Assembly: GCA_028285585.1 (NCBI GenBank)
Contig: JANQOU010000006.1
Span: 372,001-436,000 of the forward strand
DNA: 64,000 nucleotides
Reading direction: 5' to 3'
Source of the DNA: Acidimicrobiia bacterium
GTDB lineage: Bacteria > Actinomycetota > Acidimicrobiia > Spongiisociales > ZC4RG35
The notes beneath the pieces were generated by a model. The model searched no databases and was not told the origin of the DNA. It was given only the letters and a program-made list of their open reading frames with translations. A program made the translations under genes and the position numbers. The number at the start of each line of letters is the position of its first letter. Position 1 is the first letter of the stretch. Shown one piece after another: positions 1 through 9,018 of this stretch.

Positions 1-1
1 T

Positions 2-247
2 TGTGGCGAGAAGCTGTTCTCATCGAACACGAAGTTCGAGTCGGGGTCCGGATGGCCGAGCTTCTACAAGCCGCTCGACTCCGGCATCGTCGATGAGGAA
101 GAGGACCGTTCGTTCGGGATGGTGAGGACCGAGATCAAATGCGCCAACTGCGGAGGCCACCTCGGTCACGTCTTCGATGACGGACCGAACCCCACCGGTC
201 TTCGCTACTGCGTCAACTCCGCCTCGCTCGACCTCGAGACCGACTAA
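2..247 (+). CDS. msrB: Peptide-methionine (R)-S-oxide reductase MsrB, C-terminal part
   Basis: The window opens inside this gene; 81 residues and a TAA stop are visible. MsrB reduces methionine-R-sulfoxide in oxidised proteins in the cytoplasm. The visible part has the family signature RYCVNS near the end, whose Cys is the catalytic residue, preceded by [16 protein letters not shown], whose CxxC is the second half of the structural zinc site. The first CxxC pair is cut, with only its last Cys (CGEKLF) at the window edge. The reading frame begins at base 2. About 40-50 residues of a typical 130-residue MsrB are missing on the left. Identification is firm. Confidence 0.95.
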   Translation, partial: CGEKLFSSNTKFESGSGWPSFYKPLDSGIVDEEEDRSFGMVRTEIKCANCGGHLGHVFDDGPNPTGLRYCVNSASLDLETD

Positions 248-339
248 CCGACGAGTTAGTCACCGCTCCCCTCTCCCAGGGCTCGTGCCGCATGAGCGCC
301 GCCTGTGGCCGACGGTTTATAAACACTGCTCACGAAGCA

Positions 340-680
340 AGCCGGCATGGGTAAGGTGTAGAAATCTGGTGAGGCGAAGGAGGAGGTGCCAGATGAGGTT
401 TCGTTCTCTGTGTCGGCAACTGCAACTCGTGACACGCCGACCGCTGTGACACCGACACGTGCTTCTGGGAGGCCCATGCGCTGACTTCGCTCGTATGGAG
501 CTGTGGAACTCCGAGCCAGAACCCGGGAACTGGGAAGGCACAGCTCTGATCCTTGAGGCGGGTCATCCAACCCTCTCCACCCACCCTGATGGGAGGAAAG
601 GAACGTGCAAAAGGATGGCCCGCCTCAAGCTTTGAAAGCAGGCGGGCGGGAGCGTAGCCACGACAGACCCGCCGCGCCCC
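340..680 (+). ncRNA. Candidate structured non-coding RNA region
   Basis: The 507 bp between msrB and the methyltransferase contain no convincing gene but several strong complementary arms: 345-351 with 473-479 (7 bp), 364-369 with 389-394 (6 bp), 410-416 with 452-458 (7 bp, nested in the first), 498-505 with 539-546 (8 bp) and 552-568 with 613-629 (17 bp with one mismatch). In the long stem the mismatch is a U-G wobble on the + strand but A-C on the other strand, which favours + strand RNA. A 10-bp palindrome GTTTATAAAC lies upstream at 315-324. I do not recognise it as RNase P RNA, tmRNA, 6S RNA or a riboswitch. A remnant of a group II intron 5-prime domain is a possible alternative; no reverse transcriptase or domain V was seen. 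Confidence 0.45.
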
Positions 681-754
681 GAAACCTTCTGATGGTTCAC
701 ACCTCGGCAAGTTGATGCTCACGAGTCGGGGGTAGTGACGGTAACTTTCCCGGC

Positions 755-1675
755 GTGGCACGACAGCGGCTGGCGACGGTCACCTCCGAATTCGGCTCCG
801 GAAAGCGGGAGTCTCACGATGCAACACCGTTTTACGAGCGGTTCGCCGCGCCGATCATCTCCAAAGATGAGCGGGTCAACCCCCCTGCGTCCCGCGACAC
901 TCTCTTCCACGGTGACGCCAGGCACATGACTGACGAGCAGGTCGCTGACCGCTCGGTGGCCTTGATGATCACATCGCCCCCTTACTTCACCGGCAAGGAG
1001 TACGAGACAGACGTGAGCGAAGGCCACGTCCCATCGAGCTATGTCGAATACTTGGAGAATCTCACCGAAGTCCTGGCCGTGTGCCTGCGCAAGCTGGAGC
1101 CCGGCGGGCGAATGGCGGTCAATGTCGCGAACCTCGGGCGCAAACCCTATCGGTCCTTGTCAGCCGACGTGATCAGGATCCTCCAGGACGAGCTGGGGAT
1201 GCTGCTTCGCGGAGAGATCATCTGGCAAAAAGCGAAAGGTGCAGGTGGCAGCTGTGCTTGGGGCTCATATCGCTCGCCGCAGAACCCAGTTCTTCGCGAC
1301 ATCACCGAGCGGGTCGTCGTTGCATCCAAAGGCCGCTTTGATCGGGCCATCAAACGAGCCGACCGCAAAGCAGCAGGACTTCCCCATGAACCCTCGATCG
1401 AAACCGATGAGTTCCTCAACGCCACCCTGGATGTGTGGGACATCCCGTCCGAGTCGGCGACGAAAGTCGGCCACCCGGCGCCTTTCCCCACGGCCTTGCC
1501 CAGAAGGCTCATCGAGCTGTTCACCTACAAAGACGATCTCGTTCTCGACCCGATGATGGGCTCTGGCTCAACAGCGGTGGCCGCCGTCACCGCCGGGCGT
1601 CACTATGTGGGGTTTGACACGGAGACGGACTACATCGAGCTTGCCGAGAAGCGGATCGCTGAGGTGAGCCGATGA
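755..1675 (+). CDS. Site-specific DNA methyltransferase (beta-type, SPPY motif)
   Basis: This 306-residue protein has the amino-methyltransferase catalytic motif SPPY (about residue 75) and, near the C-terminus, the AdoMet-binding block DPMMGSGSTAVAA followed by GRHYVGFDT. The order, catalytic motif before the FxGxG-like block, is the beta arrangement used by N4-cytosine or N6-adenine DNA methylases. No restriction endonuclease lies next to it, so it looks like an orphan regulatory or epigenetic enzyme; the target is not predictable from sequence. The start is GTG, the only start codon in the open frame; no Shine-Dalgarno is evident. It overlaps the next gene by 4 bp (ATGA), so the two are probably co-translated. 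Confidence 0.85.
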   Translation: MARQRLATVTSEFGSGKRESHDATPFYERFAAPIISKDERVNPPASRDTLFHGDARHMTDEQVADRSVALMITSPPYFTGKEYETDVSEGHVPSSYVEYLENLTEVLAVCLRKLEPGGRMAVNVANLGRKPYRSLSADVIRILQDELGMLLRGEIIWQKAKGAGGSCAWGSYRSPQNPVLRDITERVVVASKGRFDRAIKRADRKAAGLPHEPSIETDEFLNATLDVWDIPSESATKVGHPAPFPTALPRRLIELFTYKDDLVLDPMMGSGSTAVAAVTAGRHYVGFDTETDYIELAEKRIAEVSR

Positions 1676-2163
1676 GCTATCGGATCCTGGCCGTCTGCGC
1701 CGGGAACATATGCAGATCACCAGCAGCGGAGGCAGCCATCAGGCGAGCAGCTGAAGAGTTCGGGATCGAGGTCGAAGTCGACTCTGCGGGAACGGGTGCC
1801 TGGCACATCGGCCAACCCCCGCACCCAGAGTCGATTGCCGCCGGAGCGAGAGCCGGTCTGGAAGTCGAGGGCAGGGCCAGAAAGGTGCACACCGCCGACT
1901 TCGACCGGTTCGACATCATCCTCGCCATGGATCGGTCCAACATGCGAGACCTGGAGCACCTGGCGCGCTCACTCGAAGACCAGGCGAAGTTGCGGCTGTT
2001 CCGGACCTACGACCCCTTTTCAGAAGAAGAGGAAGTGCCGGATCCTTACGGCGGGCCCCAAGAGGGATACGACGAAACGGTTCGGATAGTCACCGCGGCG
2101 GCGCGAGGGATGATGGACAGCCTCACCTCATCCGGCGTGGAGAATCCGGTACCCGTCGACTAG
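1672..2163 (+). CDS. Low-molecular-weight protein-tyrosine phosphatase
   Basis: A 163-residue cytosolic phosphatase. The P-loop CAGNICRS (C-x5-R, residues 9-15) supplies the nucleophilic Cys and phosphate-binding Arg, and VPDPYGG near residue 125 supplies the general-acid Asp. Family members dephosphorylate phosphotyrosine or sometimes phosphoarginine; actinobacterial relatives (PtpA type) are the closest class by motif. It starts on ATG overlapping the methyltransferase stop. Its last 36 bases overlap the convergent gene on the other strand. Confidence 0.92.
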   Translation: MSYRILAVCAGNICRSPAAEAAIRRAAEEFGIEVEVDSAGTGAWHIGQPPHPESIAAGARAGLEVEGRARKVHTADFDRFDIILAMDRSNMRDLEHLARSLEDQAKLRLFRTYDPFSEEEEVPDPYGGPQEGYDETVRIVTAAARGMMDSLTSSGVENPVPVD

Positions 2164-2847
2164 GAAGGAAAGGGCTCTTCCTTCCGGATCGCCAGTGTCC
2201 AGCAGTTCCCCGTAGCTGAGGCTTCCACCGTTGAACGCCTCGCTGTTCCAGAACGGGTTGCTCCTGTCGATGTCCGACCACGAAGCGACATAGAGGTACG
2301 GCTCAGGGTGAGCGGAGTCTCCCGGCGAGGCGCCGAAGGACGCCCGCTGGCCCTTGTCGGAGTCGCCAAGCTCCGTCGCTGGATCAAAATGCTCTGGCCA
2401 GAGCTGAACCTCGGTGACGTCGTCACCCTCGACACCATGTGATCGCAACTCATCTAGGACCTTGAAGCCAAAGTCGAACCAGGCACCGATGGCGCGAGCC
2501 GCCTCGTCGTCGACAGACAGCTCTGCGTCAGGGTCGACTGGTGCCAACGGGTCGTGCCAGTTCTCGAACCAGGCAACCTCATACTCATTGCCGAAGAACT
2601 CGGCGCCGGCCCGAACCGTGGTGATCGACTGGGCAGCGACATTGCCATCGCTTTCGTCAACAAGCATCGCCCCATCCACACGAACAACCCGACCGTCAAA
2701 GTCGGGAGTGCCGAACCCGCCGGGTGTTGCCTTCAGTCCCATTCGCCCCATCGCCTTGTACCTCGTCGGGCTCAGCGCGAAGAAGGCCAGCTGATGCAGC
2801 GCCTCTCGCGTGGTGGTGTGTTCGGGTGATAGTGGTTGCAGTGTCAT
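2128..2847 (-). CDS. Conserved hypothetical protein, 239 aa
   Basis: I do not recognise a named family. It is a soluble, acidic protein without signal peptide or membrane segments, rich in Trp and aromatic residues, with a repeated pattern of short beta-type stretches. Its start codon overlaps the stop of the DoxX-like gene upstream (TGATG-type junction), so it is translated with it. The C-terminus overlaps the convergent phosphatase gene by 36 bp, which is longer than usual but leaves both reading frames intact. Codon use resembles its neighbours, supporting a real gene. Function unknown. Confidence 0.75.
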   Translation of the reverse strand: MTLQPLSPEHTTTREALHQLAFFALSPTRYKAMGRMGLKATPGGFGTPDFDGRVVRVDGAMLVDESDGNVAAQSITTVRAGAEFFGNEYEVAWFENWHDPLAPVDPDAELSVDDEAARAIGAWFDFGFKVLDELRSHGVEGDDVTEVQLWPEHFDPATELGDSDKGQRASFGASPGDSAHPEPYLYVASWSDIDRSNPFWNSEAFNGGSLSYGELLDTGDPEGRALSFLVDGYRILHAG

Positions 2848-3356
2848 CTTGAGCCTTCCTCTTTGACTGGCTTGCGCCAGAACGTTGCCAACAAACCCGC
2901 CGCCGCAGCTATGCCAAGAGCGAATATCCCCGCACCGGCTGCTCCAGAAAGCGATTCGTCCAGACCGATCGCGGCGTCTATCGACACCGAGCCTGGTCCG
3001 GCAATCGCAATGGCCAGCGCTACGACGCCGAGGGTTGCCACGTACTCATAGCCCTCATCCGGCCTGTGGAACACGAAGAAGCCGACATGACGATGGATGG
3101 CCCAGAACGCCACGAACATCGTTGATGCGAGGCCGGCAGCGGCCAGAGAAGTCAGAAAGCCGAAGATGAGACCCACTCCGACGGCCACCTCGACGCCGGC
3201 CGACAGGATCGCGTTCAACCTCGGCTGCCGGAACCCGACCTTCTCGAACCAACTGGCAGTCCCATCGAGGCTGCGGCCGTGGTTGATTCCGTGAGCGATG
3301 ATCACAACCCCAGTCCAAACCCTGAGGCTCAGCATCGCAATGTCGACTTGGTCCAT
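2844..3356 (-). CDS. DoxX-like integral membrane protein
   Basis: About 170 residues with four predicted membrane segments and the DoxX-type arrangement: a first helix followed by HGINHGRSLDG, then a loop with WFEKVGF and further helices. DoxX-type proteins are small membrane proteins often linked to redox or thiol stress, with no defined reaction. I chose the ATG at 3356 rather than the longer ORF because GAGGTGG lies just upstream and the extra 22 residues are Arg-rich and unlike the family. It is the first gene of a two-gene unit with the downstream hypothetical (overlapping stop and start). Confidence 0.8.
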   Translation of the reverse strand: MDQVDIAMLSLRVWTGVVIIAHGINHGRSLDGTASWFEKVGFRQPRLNAILSAGVEVAVGVGLIFGFLTSLAAAGLASTMFVAFWAIHRHVGFFVFHRPDEGYEYVATLGVVALAIAIAGPGSVSIDAAIGLDESLSGAAGAGIFALGIAAAAGLLATFWRKPVKEEGSR

Positions 3357-3449
3357 ATCCACCTCGTAACTCCGTCTACGTGGTGAATGTCGCCTGGACG
3401 GCAGTTTATGCCGCGCCTCCAATAGACCGCTATGGCCGCTTCTGTTGGC

Positions 3450-4847
3450 TCAGGCCTCTTCGACGATCCAGGCAGTGACCATCCCGAACATGCCCTCGTC
3501 ACGCTCGACGTGAGTCAGGATGTGGCAGTGCCACACCCACACACCCGGGTCCTCTAGCTGCAACAGCACGGAGTAGCGCTCTCCTGGGGCCACGTTCACG
3601 GTGTCCGACCAATACGGCTGATCCAATGGGATCCCATCTTTGGCAAACACGAGTTGCGGGAACTGGTGCTGATGCATTGGATGGATCTGGAGCCCCTCGT
3701 TGTAATAGTGGACCACCACCCAGTCGCCAACCTTGCCCACATAGGGCTGGGTGGCCGGGAACGACTTCCCATTCAGGCTCAAGCCGATCACACCTGCATC
3801 ATTGAGGATCATGGGGATCTCATGATCGATGGTGAGGTCAGCCGGGATCTCCACGCCGGACACGGTCATCCCCCGCGGCACCGGAGTGTCACCGATGATG
3901 AAGGCACCGAACAACCCGTTCGTCACCTGCATCTGGGCATGGTGATGAGCGTGATACATCCCGATCGCGGGCTTGCGAGTCGTGAACTCATAGACGAAAG
4001 ACTCGCCCGACTTGATCAGATCCTGAGTCAATGGGGCAACGCCATCCATGTTGTTTGGCGTGGCGATTCCGTGCCAGTGAATGTCGGTGCCCATCGGCAA
4101 CTGGTTGTCGACGAGAACTCTCACCTTGTCGCCAACGTCGACCCGGATCATCGGGCCGGGCACCTGGCCGTTGTAGGCCCAGGCGTCAACGAACACGCCG
4201 GGCTCGACCTCCCACGGGACGATGGCTACCTCGAGCTCGAACTCCTTGGTCCCATCCGGAAGGATCCTCGGTTCCAGAGGCTGATTCCCAAGCCCCTCGG
4301 TCTCGGCGGGAAACGCCAGCATCGAATCCATCATCGCCTGGTCGAGGGCCTCCCAATCGACGTTCTCTCCGCTGTGACCGCCGTGGCCCTCGCCACCTCC
4401 GGTGCTGCCAGCGCTCGATGAGACAACTAGCTGAGTCTCCATGCCGGCCTCACGGTGCCCGGCGATGGAGCAGAAGATGGTGTAGGTCCCTGGCTGGAGG
4501 TCCCCGACGTTCATGACAGCGGACTCGCCGCCTGCGAGATCGGGACTCGACTGGCCGGTCTCCTCGATGACGAGGTTGTGGATTTGGCCACCGACGTTGA
4601 CGACCTGAAAGGAAGTCGGCGCTGACGAGATCTGGGCAGGACCGTCGATCGAGAACTCACTGAGCTCCCATGAGATGGTCTGTGGCGCCGCCTCGCCGCT
4701 GTCTCCGCCCCCGCCACTTGCAATCCCGAACACGGCGAGGATCAGAGCAGCAGCGGCCACAACGCCGACTATCAGGAGGAGTTTGTCGAAAGCGCCCGCA
4801 GGCGTATCAGATTGTGAGCTCACGAAGAGATCGTAATCCTGAGGCAC
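3450..4847 (-). CDS. Multicopper oxidase with N-terminal cupredoxin domain
   Basis: 465 residues anchored by one N-terminal membrane helix (about residues 21-43), so the rest is extracytoplasmic. Domain 1 (about 55-145) is a plastocyanin-like fold with type 1 copper ligands visible as IHNL and CSIAGHREAGM. After a Gly/His-rich linker come two multicopper-oxidase domains with the histidine clusters HWHG, YHAHHH, HPMHQHQF and the final HCHILTHVERDEGM, giving ligands for type 1 and trinuclear copper. The expected activity is oxidation of an electron donor or metal with oxygen reduction; the substrate is unknown. A cytochrome c gene is transcribed divergently from 4949, suggesting a redox partnership, which is inference. 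Confidence 0.9.
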   Translation of the reverse strand: MPQDYDLFVSSQSDTPAGAFDKLLLIVGVVAAAALILAVFGIASGGGGDSGEAAPQTISWELSEFSIDGPAQISSAPTSFQVVNVGGQIHNLVIEETGQSSPDLAGGESAVMNVGDLQPGTYTIFCSIAGHREAGMETQLVVSSSAGSTGGGEGHGGHSGENVDWEALDQAMMDSMLAFPAETEGLGNQPLEPRILPDGTKEFELEVAIVPWEVEPGVFVDAWAYNGQVPGPMIRVDVGDKVRVLVDNQLPMGTDIHWHGIATPNNMDGVAPLTQDLIKSGESFVYEFTTRKPAIGMYHAHHHAQMQVTNGLFGAFIIGDTPVPRGMTVSGVEIPADLTIDHEIPMILNDAGVIGLSLNGKSFPATQPYVGKVGDWVVVHYYNEGLQIHPMHQHQFPQLVFAKDGIPLDQPYWSDTVNVAPGERYSVLLQLEDPGVWVWHCHILTHVERDEGMFGMVTAWIVEEA

Positions 4848-4948
4848 CGGCGGCCACTAAGGCCAAAAGGCCCTAGTTGGGCCAGGCCAAACGGGCAGAT
4901 CCGAGGCTTCCCGGCGTAGAGCGCCGACGCCGTCTACCGTTCCCAACG

Positions 4949-5374
4949 ATGAGGAGTTGGGCTGAAGCCGTGTTGGCCATCGTCGTGATCGTGGCGCTGG
5001 GAGCCGGCCTGTTCTTGTTCACAGGTGAGTCCCTTGGAGGCGACTCCACCGATACCACTACTCCCGGCACAATCGATACGGTCGCCGCCGCCCGAGGCCA
5101 GACCGTCGCCAAAAACGCCGGGTGCCTGGCATGCCACACCGTCGACGGCTCCGATGGCACCGGGCCGACATGGAAGGGCCTCTATCAGGCAAGCCGTCCG
5201 CTCACCTCTGGGGAATCGGTGCAGGCTGATGAGCCCTATCTCCGGGTCGCCATCCTCGATCCCGGTGCCCAGGTGCTGCTTGGCTACGACAACATCATGC
5301 AGTCCGACCCCGGTCAGAGCCTCACTGAAGCCGAGCTCACCGACCTGATCGAGTACATCAAGAGCCTCGCCTGA
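4949..5374 (+). CDS. Membrane-anchored monoheme cytochrome c
   Basis: 141 residues: one N-terminal membrane anchor (about residues 5-24), a Thr/Asp-rich linker, then a class I cytochrome c domain with one heme-binding motif CLACH and the typical GPTWKGLY loop. A Met in NIMQS is the probable axial ligand, and the C-terminus ends in the helix LTDLIEYIKSL. The domain resembles the cytochrome c extension of some oxidase subunit II proteins. I prefer ATG 4949 because the longer ORF begins with TTG and adds an Arg-rich stretch ahead of the anchor. It is divergent from the multicopper oxidase and stands alone before the dnaK promoter. Confidence 0.85.
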   Translation: MRSWAEAVLAIVVIVALGAGLFLFTGESLGGDSTDTTTPGTIDTVAAARGQTVAKNAGCLACHTVDGSDGTGPTWKGLYQASRPLTSGESVQADEPYLRVAILDPGAQVLLGYDNIMQSDPGQSLTEAELTDLIEYIKSLA

Positions 5375-5427
5375 TTGGCACCAAGTCCGTCGATTCTCCC
5401 TGGTCACAGCGCCACGTCACCAGAAAT

Positions 5428-5471
5428 ATGACAACACCTCACTCAGGTTGTAGAATCTGCGAAGACTCAAA
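5428..5471 (+). promoter_or_regulatory. dnaK promoter with two HspR-type half-sites
   Basis: ATGACA (5428-5433) and TAGAAT (5451-5456), separated by 17 bp, resemble a primary-sigma promoter. ACTCAGG (5441-5447) in the spacer and ACTCAAA (5465-5471) just after it each match most of the HAIR half-site ACTCAAG bound by HspR. They are direct repeats 24 bp apart rather than the classic inverted CTTGAGT-N7-ACTCAAG. The spacing would allow repression by steric block. Gene hspR is the fourth gene of this operon. Confidence 0.55.
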
Positions 5472-5493
5472 CTGAACCGGAGGTTTTGAAACA

Positions 5494-7320
5494 ATGTCAC
5501 GTGCTGTAGGTATCGACCTGGGTACCACGAACAGCGTCATCTCGGTGCTCGAAGGCGGTGAGCCGACAGTGGTCGCCAACTCGGAGGGACAACGCACCAC
5601 TCCATCGATCGTCTCCTTCAAGGACGGCGAGGTGCTGGTCGGCGAGGTTGCCAAGAGGCAAGCCATCACCAACCCCGACCAGACCGTCAGGTCGGTCAAG
5701 CGCTACATGGGCACCGACTGGAGCATCGACGTCGACGATAAGAAGTACACAGCTCAAGAGATCTCCGCCCGGATACTCATGAAGCTGAAGAGGGACGCGG
5801 AGTCGTACCTGGGTGACACCGTGAGCGACGCGGTGATCACCGTGCCCGCCTACTTCAACGACGCCCAGAGGCAGGCAACCAAAGAAGCCGGGCAGATCGC
5901 GGGACTCAACGTCCTGCGGATCATCAACGAGCCGACATCTGCTTCGCTCGCATACGGCCTGGACAAGGAGACCGACCAGACCATCCTCGTGTACGACCTG
6001 GGCGGTGGGACCTTCGACGTCTCCGTGCTCGAGATTGGCGACGGCGTCTTCGAAGTCAAGGCGACATCCGGTGACACCCAACTCGGCGGCGACGACTGGG
6101 ACGAGGCCGTCATCGGCTGGCTCGTCGAATCGTTCAAGAACGACCATGGCGTCGACCTCAGCGAGGATCGGATGGCCATGCAACGTCTCAAGGAGGCGGC
6201 GGAGAAGGCAAAGATCGAGCTCTCGACAGTTGCCGAAACCGAGGTCAACCTTCCCTTCATCACGGCGACCGACGCCGGGCCGCTCCATCTCCAACAGAAG
6301 CTGAGTCGCTCCGAGTTCCAGAAGCTCACCGAAGACCTGCTCCAGCGGACCGTCGGCCCCTTCAAGCAAGTGGTCAAGGACGCCGGGGTGGACATCGGTG
6401 AGATCGACCACATTGTCATGGTCGGGGGATCGACGAGGATGCCGGCCGTCCAGGAACTGGTCCACGAGCTGACCAGCAAGGAGCCCCACAAGGGCGTGAA
6501 CCCCGACGAAGTGGTGGCATCCGGTGCTGCGATCCAGGCAGGTGTGCTCAAAGGTGACGTCAAGGACATCCTCCTCCTCGACGTCACACCGCTGACTCTC
6601 GGCATCGAGACCAAAGGTGCCGTGATGACTCGCATGATCGAGCGAAACACGACAATCCCAACCAAGAAGACCGAGATCTTCACTACAGCGGACAACAACC
6701 AGCCTGAAGTCGAGATCCATGTCCTCCAGGGTGAGCGGACCATGGCAAGCGACAACAACAGCCTGGGCAAGTTCCGCCTGACCGGCATCCCGCCGGCACC
6801 GATGGGGATCCCGCAGATCGAGGTGACCTTCGACATCGACGCCAACGGCATCGTGCACGTTTACGCCAAGGATTTGGCGACGAACAAAGAGCAGAAGATG
6901 ACGATCACCGGCGGCACGGCCCTCGCCCAAGACGACATCGATCGGATGATGAAAGACGCCGAGGCGTATGCCGACGAAGACGCCAAGCGACGGGAAGCCA
7001 TCGAAACCCGAAATCAGGCTGACCAGCTTGTCCATCAGACCGAGAAGCTGATCGAGGAGCAAGGTGAGCAGATGACGGACGAGGAGAAGTCGTCAGTCGA
7101 AGAGGCTGTGGCTGGGCTGAAAGAGGTACTCGGCTCCGAAGACTCCGATGCCGACGCCATCAGGTCCAAGATGGACGAGCTGATCCAGGCGAGCCAGGCG
7201 ATGGCAACTCGGATGTATCAGGAAGCAGCAGCGGCTCAAGCGGCTGGTGAGGGTGAGGCCGCCGGCGATGACGGTGAAGACGACGTCGTCGAGGCAGAGA
7301 TCATCGAAGAGGATGAGTGA
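5494..7320 (+). CDS. dnaK: Chaperone DnaK (Hsp70)
   Basis: 608 residues, full length. The N-terminal ATPase domain starts [11 protein letters not shown] and contains the phosphate loops [10 protein letters not shown] and GGSTRMPAV. The substrate-binding domain follows from about residue 360 ([10 protein letters not shown]), and the C-terminal lid ends in an acidic tail (EAEIIEEDE). It folds and protects client proteins with DnaJ and GrpE. A GGAGG Shine-Dalgarno lies 9 nt before ATG. It heads a dnaK-grpE-dnaJ-hspR operon, probably repressed by HspR. Confidence 0.98.
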   Translation: MSRAVGIDLGTTNSVISVLEGGEPTVVANSEGQRTTPSIVSFKDGEVLVGEVAKRQAITNPDQTVRSVKRYMGTDWSIDVDDKKYTAQEISARILMKLKRDAESYLGDTVSDAVITVPAYFNDAQRQATKEAGQIAGLNVLRIINEPTSASLAYGLDKETDQTILVYDLGGGTFDVSVLEIGDGVFEVKATSGDTQLGGDDWDEAVIGWLVESFKNDHGVDLSEDRMAMQRLKEAAEKAKIELSTVAETEVNLPFITATDAGPLHLQQKLSRSEFQKLTEDLLQRTVGPFKQVVKDAGVDIGEIDHIVMVGGSTRMPAVQELVHELTSKEPHKGVNPDEVVASGAAIQAGVLKGDVKDILLLDVTPLTLGIETKGAVMTRMIERNTTIPTKKTEIFTTADNNQPEVEIHVLQGERTMASDNNSLGKFRLTGIPPAPMGIPQIEVTFDIDANGIVHVYAKDLATNKEQKMTITGGTALAQDDIDRMMKDAEAYADEDAKRREAIETRNQADQLVHQTEKLIEEQGEQMTDEEKSSVEEAVAGLKEVLGSEDSDADAIRSKMDELIQASQAMATRMYQEAAAAQAAGEGEAAGDDGEDDVVEAEIIEEDE

Positions 7321-7882
7321 CACACAGGCCGATGGTGTCGTAGAGACACCGGAGGTCGAGGAGATCCCGGCTCCAGACCCAAGTTCTTTGGGTCTGGAGT
7401 TGCCTGACGATCGAGAAGGAGCTGAGGCTCTGCTTCTACGCGAGATAGCTGCCTCGCGCACCAAGGCAGAGACGTATCTCAACGATCTGAAGCGAATCGC
7501 AGCCGACTTCGACAACTTCAGAAAACGCTCGAAGCGCGATCACGAGACCGCGCTGGGCTTCGCCACAGAGAAGGTCGTGGTCGGGTTGTTTCCGGTCCTC
7601 GACACCTTCGACGCAGCCCTTGGCACTCAGCCCGAGACCGATGGCGAGCGTCTGCTCTACTCGGGGTTGATCAACACTCGCGAGCAGTTGCTCAAGGCCC
7701 TCGAATCGGAGGGGCTAGAGGTGGTGCCGACCGTTGGAGAAGAATTCGATCCTGAGGTGCACGAGCCCGTTGGCGCTCCAGGAGGCGACGGGACACTGGT
7801 TGTCTCCGATGAGCTCCGTCGTGGCTACCGGATCAACGGGAAGCTGTTGAGAGCGGCTCTGGTAGTCCTGGAAGCAAGCTGA
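7313..7882 (+). CDS. grpE: Nucleotide exchange factor GrpE
   Basis: 189 residues. After an acidic, disordered start comes a coiled-coil helix containing [19 protein letters not shown], the GrpE dimer helix, then the beta domain with [17 protein letters not shown], a hallmark of the family. It releases ADP from DnaK. I chose ATG 7313 (MSDTQADG), which overlaps the end of dnaK by 8 bp; the longer ORF start at 7247 lies inside the dnaK coding sequence in another frame. It ends on TGA overlapping the dnaJ ATG by one base. Confidence 0.95.
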   Translation: MSDTQADGVVETPEVEEIPAPDPSSLGLELPDDREGAEALLLREIAASRTKAETYLNDLKRIAADFDNFRKRSKRDHETALGFATEKVVVGLFPVLDTFDAALGTQPETDGERLLYSGLINTREQLLKALESEGLEVVPTVGEEFDPEVHEPVGAPGGDGTLVVSDELRRGYRINGKLLRAALVVLEAS

Positions 7883-9006
7883 TGAACAGAGATTGGATCG
7901 AGAAGGACTTCTACAAGACCCTGGAGGTCTCCAAGGAGGCAGACGCGGACGAGATCAAGAAGTCGTACCGCAAGCTCGCGCAGAAGTACCACCCCGACGC
8001 CAATCCAGGCGACACCGCAGCCGAAGAGAGGTTCAAAGAGATCTCGGAGGCATACGCAACACTTTCCGATGCCGAGCAACGCAAGGAGTACGACCAGGTT
8101 CGCCGGGTGGCGGCCTCCGGTGGTTTCCAGGGCTTTGGCGGTCAGCCAGGTGGCTTCTCGGGCGGCTTCGGCGGCCAGCAGGTTCGTGTCGAGGACTTGC
8201 AGGATCTCCTAGGAGGTCTTGGAGGATTCGGTGACCTCTTCGGAGCGAGGAGCTCTTCAGCCGGCCCGGCGCGAGGGCCCGACCTCCAGACCGAGTTGAA
8301 CATCAGCTTCGACGACGCGGCGCACGGCGTGACCACTGTGGTCAAGGTCAGAGGCGAGGCGGCTTGCTCCAATTGCGGAGGAGTGGGAGCCGAGCCCGGC
8401 ACCTCGGTGACCACATGCCACAACTGTGGCGGCCGAGGTGTCGTCGCTCAGAACCAAGGTTTCTTCTCCTTCTCCCAGCCTTGCCCTCAATGCCAGGGAG
8501 CAGGGCGGCTCATCGAGACCCGGTGCAAGGTCTGCCGGGGGACGGGTGCCGAGCACAGGACTCGTGATGTGAAGCTCAAGGTCCCTGCCGGCGTGAGTGA
8601 CGGATCGACTTTGCGACTTCGAGGCAAGGGAGGGCCTGGATCCAACGGAGGACCGGCCGGCGACTTGCTGGTGAGACTCCGAGTCGGAGCGAGCCCGACC
8701 TTCGGTCGCAAGGGCAATGACCTGACTCTCACCGTGCCGATCACCTATAGCGAAGCGACGTTGGGAACCAAGATCAGTGTCCCCACGCTCAACGGCGGAG
8801 TCACCCTCAAGGTGCCGTCTGGCACTCCGACGGGAAAGACGTTCCGGGTCAGAGGCAAGGGGATCGATCCCGAGCGCGGAAGATCTGGCGACCTTTTGGT
8901 GACAGTGGAAGTAGCCGTGCCGAACAAGGTTTCCAAGGCCGAGAAGAAGCTCTTGGAGGAATTGGCCGAGCTCGAGACCGACGATGTGAGAGCGCATCTG
9001 AGATGA
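7882..9006 (+). CDS. dnaJ: Chaperone DnaJ (Hsp40)
   Basis: 374 residues with all DnaJ parts: J domain (about 9-75) with the HPD tripeptide that stimulates DnaK ATPase, a Gly/Phe-rich linker, a zinc-finger region with four CxxCxGxG repeats (CSNCGGVG, CHNCGGRG, CPQCQGAG, CKVCRGTG) and a C-terminal substrate-binding domain. The N-terminus [14 protein letters not shown] matches the DnaJ1-type copies found in actinobacterial dnaK operons. Start overlaps the grpE stop. Confidence 0.97.
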   Translation: MNRDWIEKDFYKTLEVSKEADADEIKKSYRKLAQKYHPDANPGDTAAEERFKEISEAYATLSDAEQRKEYDQVRRVAASGGFQGFGGQPGGFSGGFGGQQVRVEDLQDLLGGLGGFGDLFGARSSSAGPARGPDLQTELNISFDDAAHGVTTVVKVRGEAACSNCGGVGAEPGTSVTTCHNCGGRGVVAQNQGFFSFSQPCPQCQGAGRLIETRCKVCRGTGAEHRTRDVKLKVPAGVSDGSTLRLRGKGGPGSNGGPAGDLLVRLRVGASPTFGRKGNDLTLTVPITYSEATLGTKISVPTLNGGVTLKVPSGTPTGKTFRVRGKGIDPERGRSGDLLVTVEVAVPNKVSKAEKKLLEELAELETDDVRAHLR

Positions 9007-9018
9007 TGGTGGTGACCA

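Noticed and set aside
340-680. Identification as tmRNA, RNase P RNA or a riboswitch
   Set aside because: I could not find the conserved core sequences of these RNAs; only general hairpin structure is supported.
330-761. 143-aa minus-strand ORF between msrB and the methyltransferase
   Set aside because: Arg/Ser/Pro-rich with no domain, and it runs through the stems of the structured region, so it is best seen as a by-product of that structure.
5497-7062. 521-aa ORF antisense to dnaK
   Set aside because: It mirrors the dnaK codons (a known artefact of GC-rich genes) and shows no domain.
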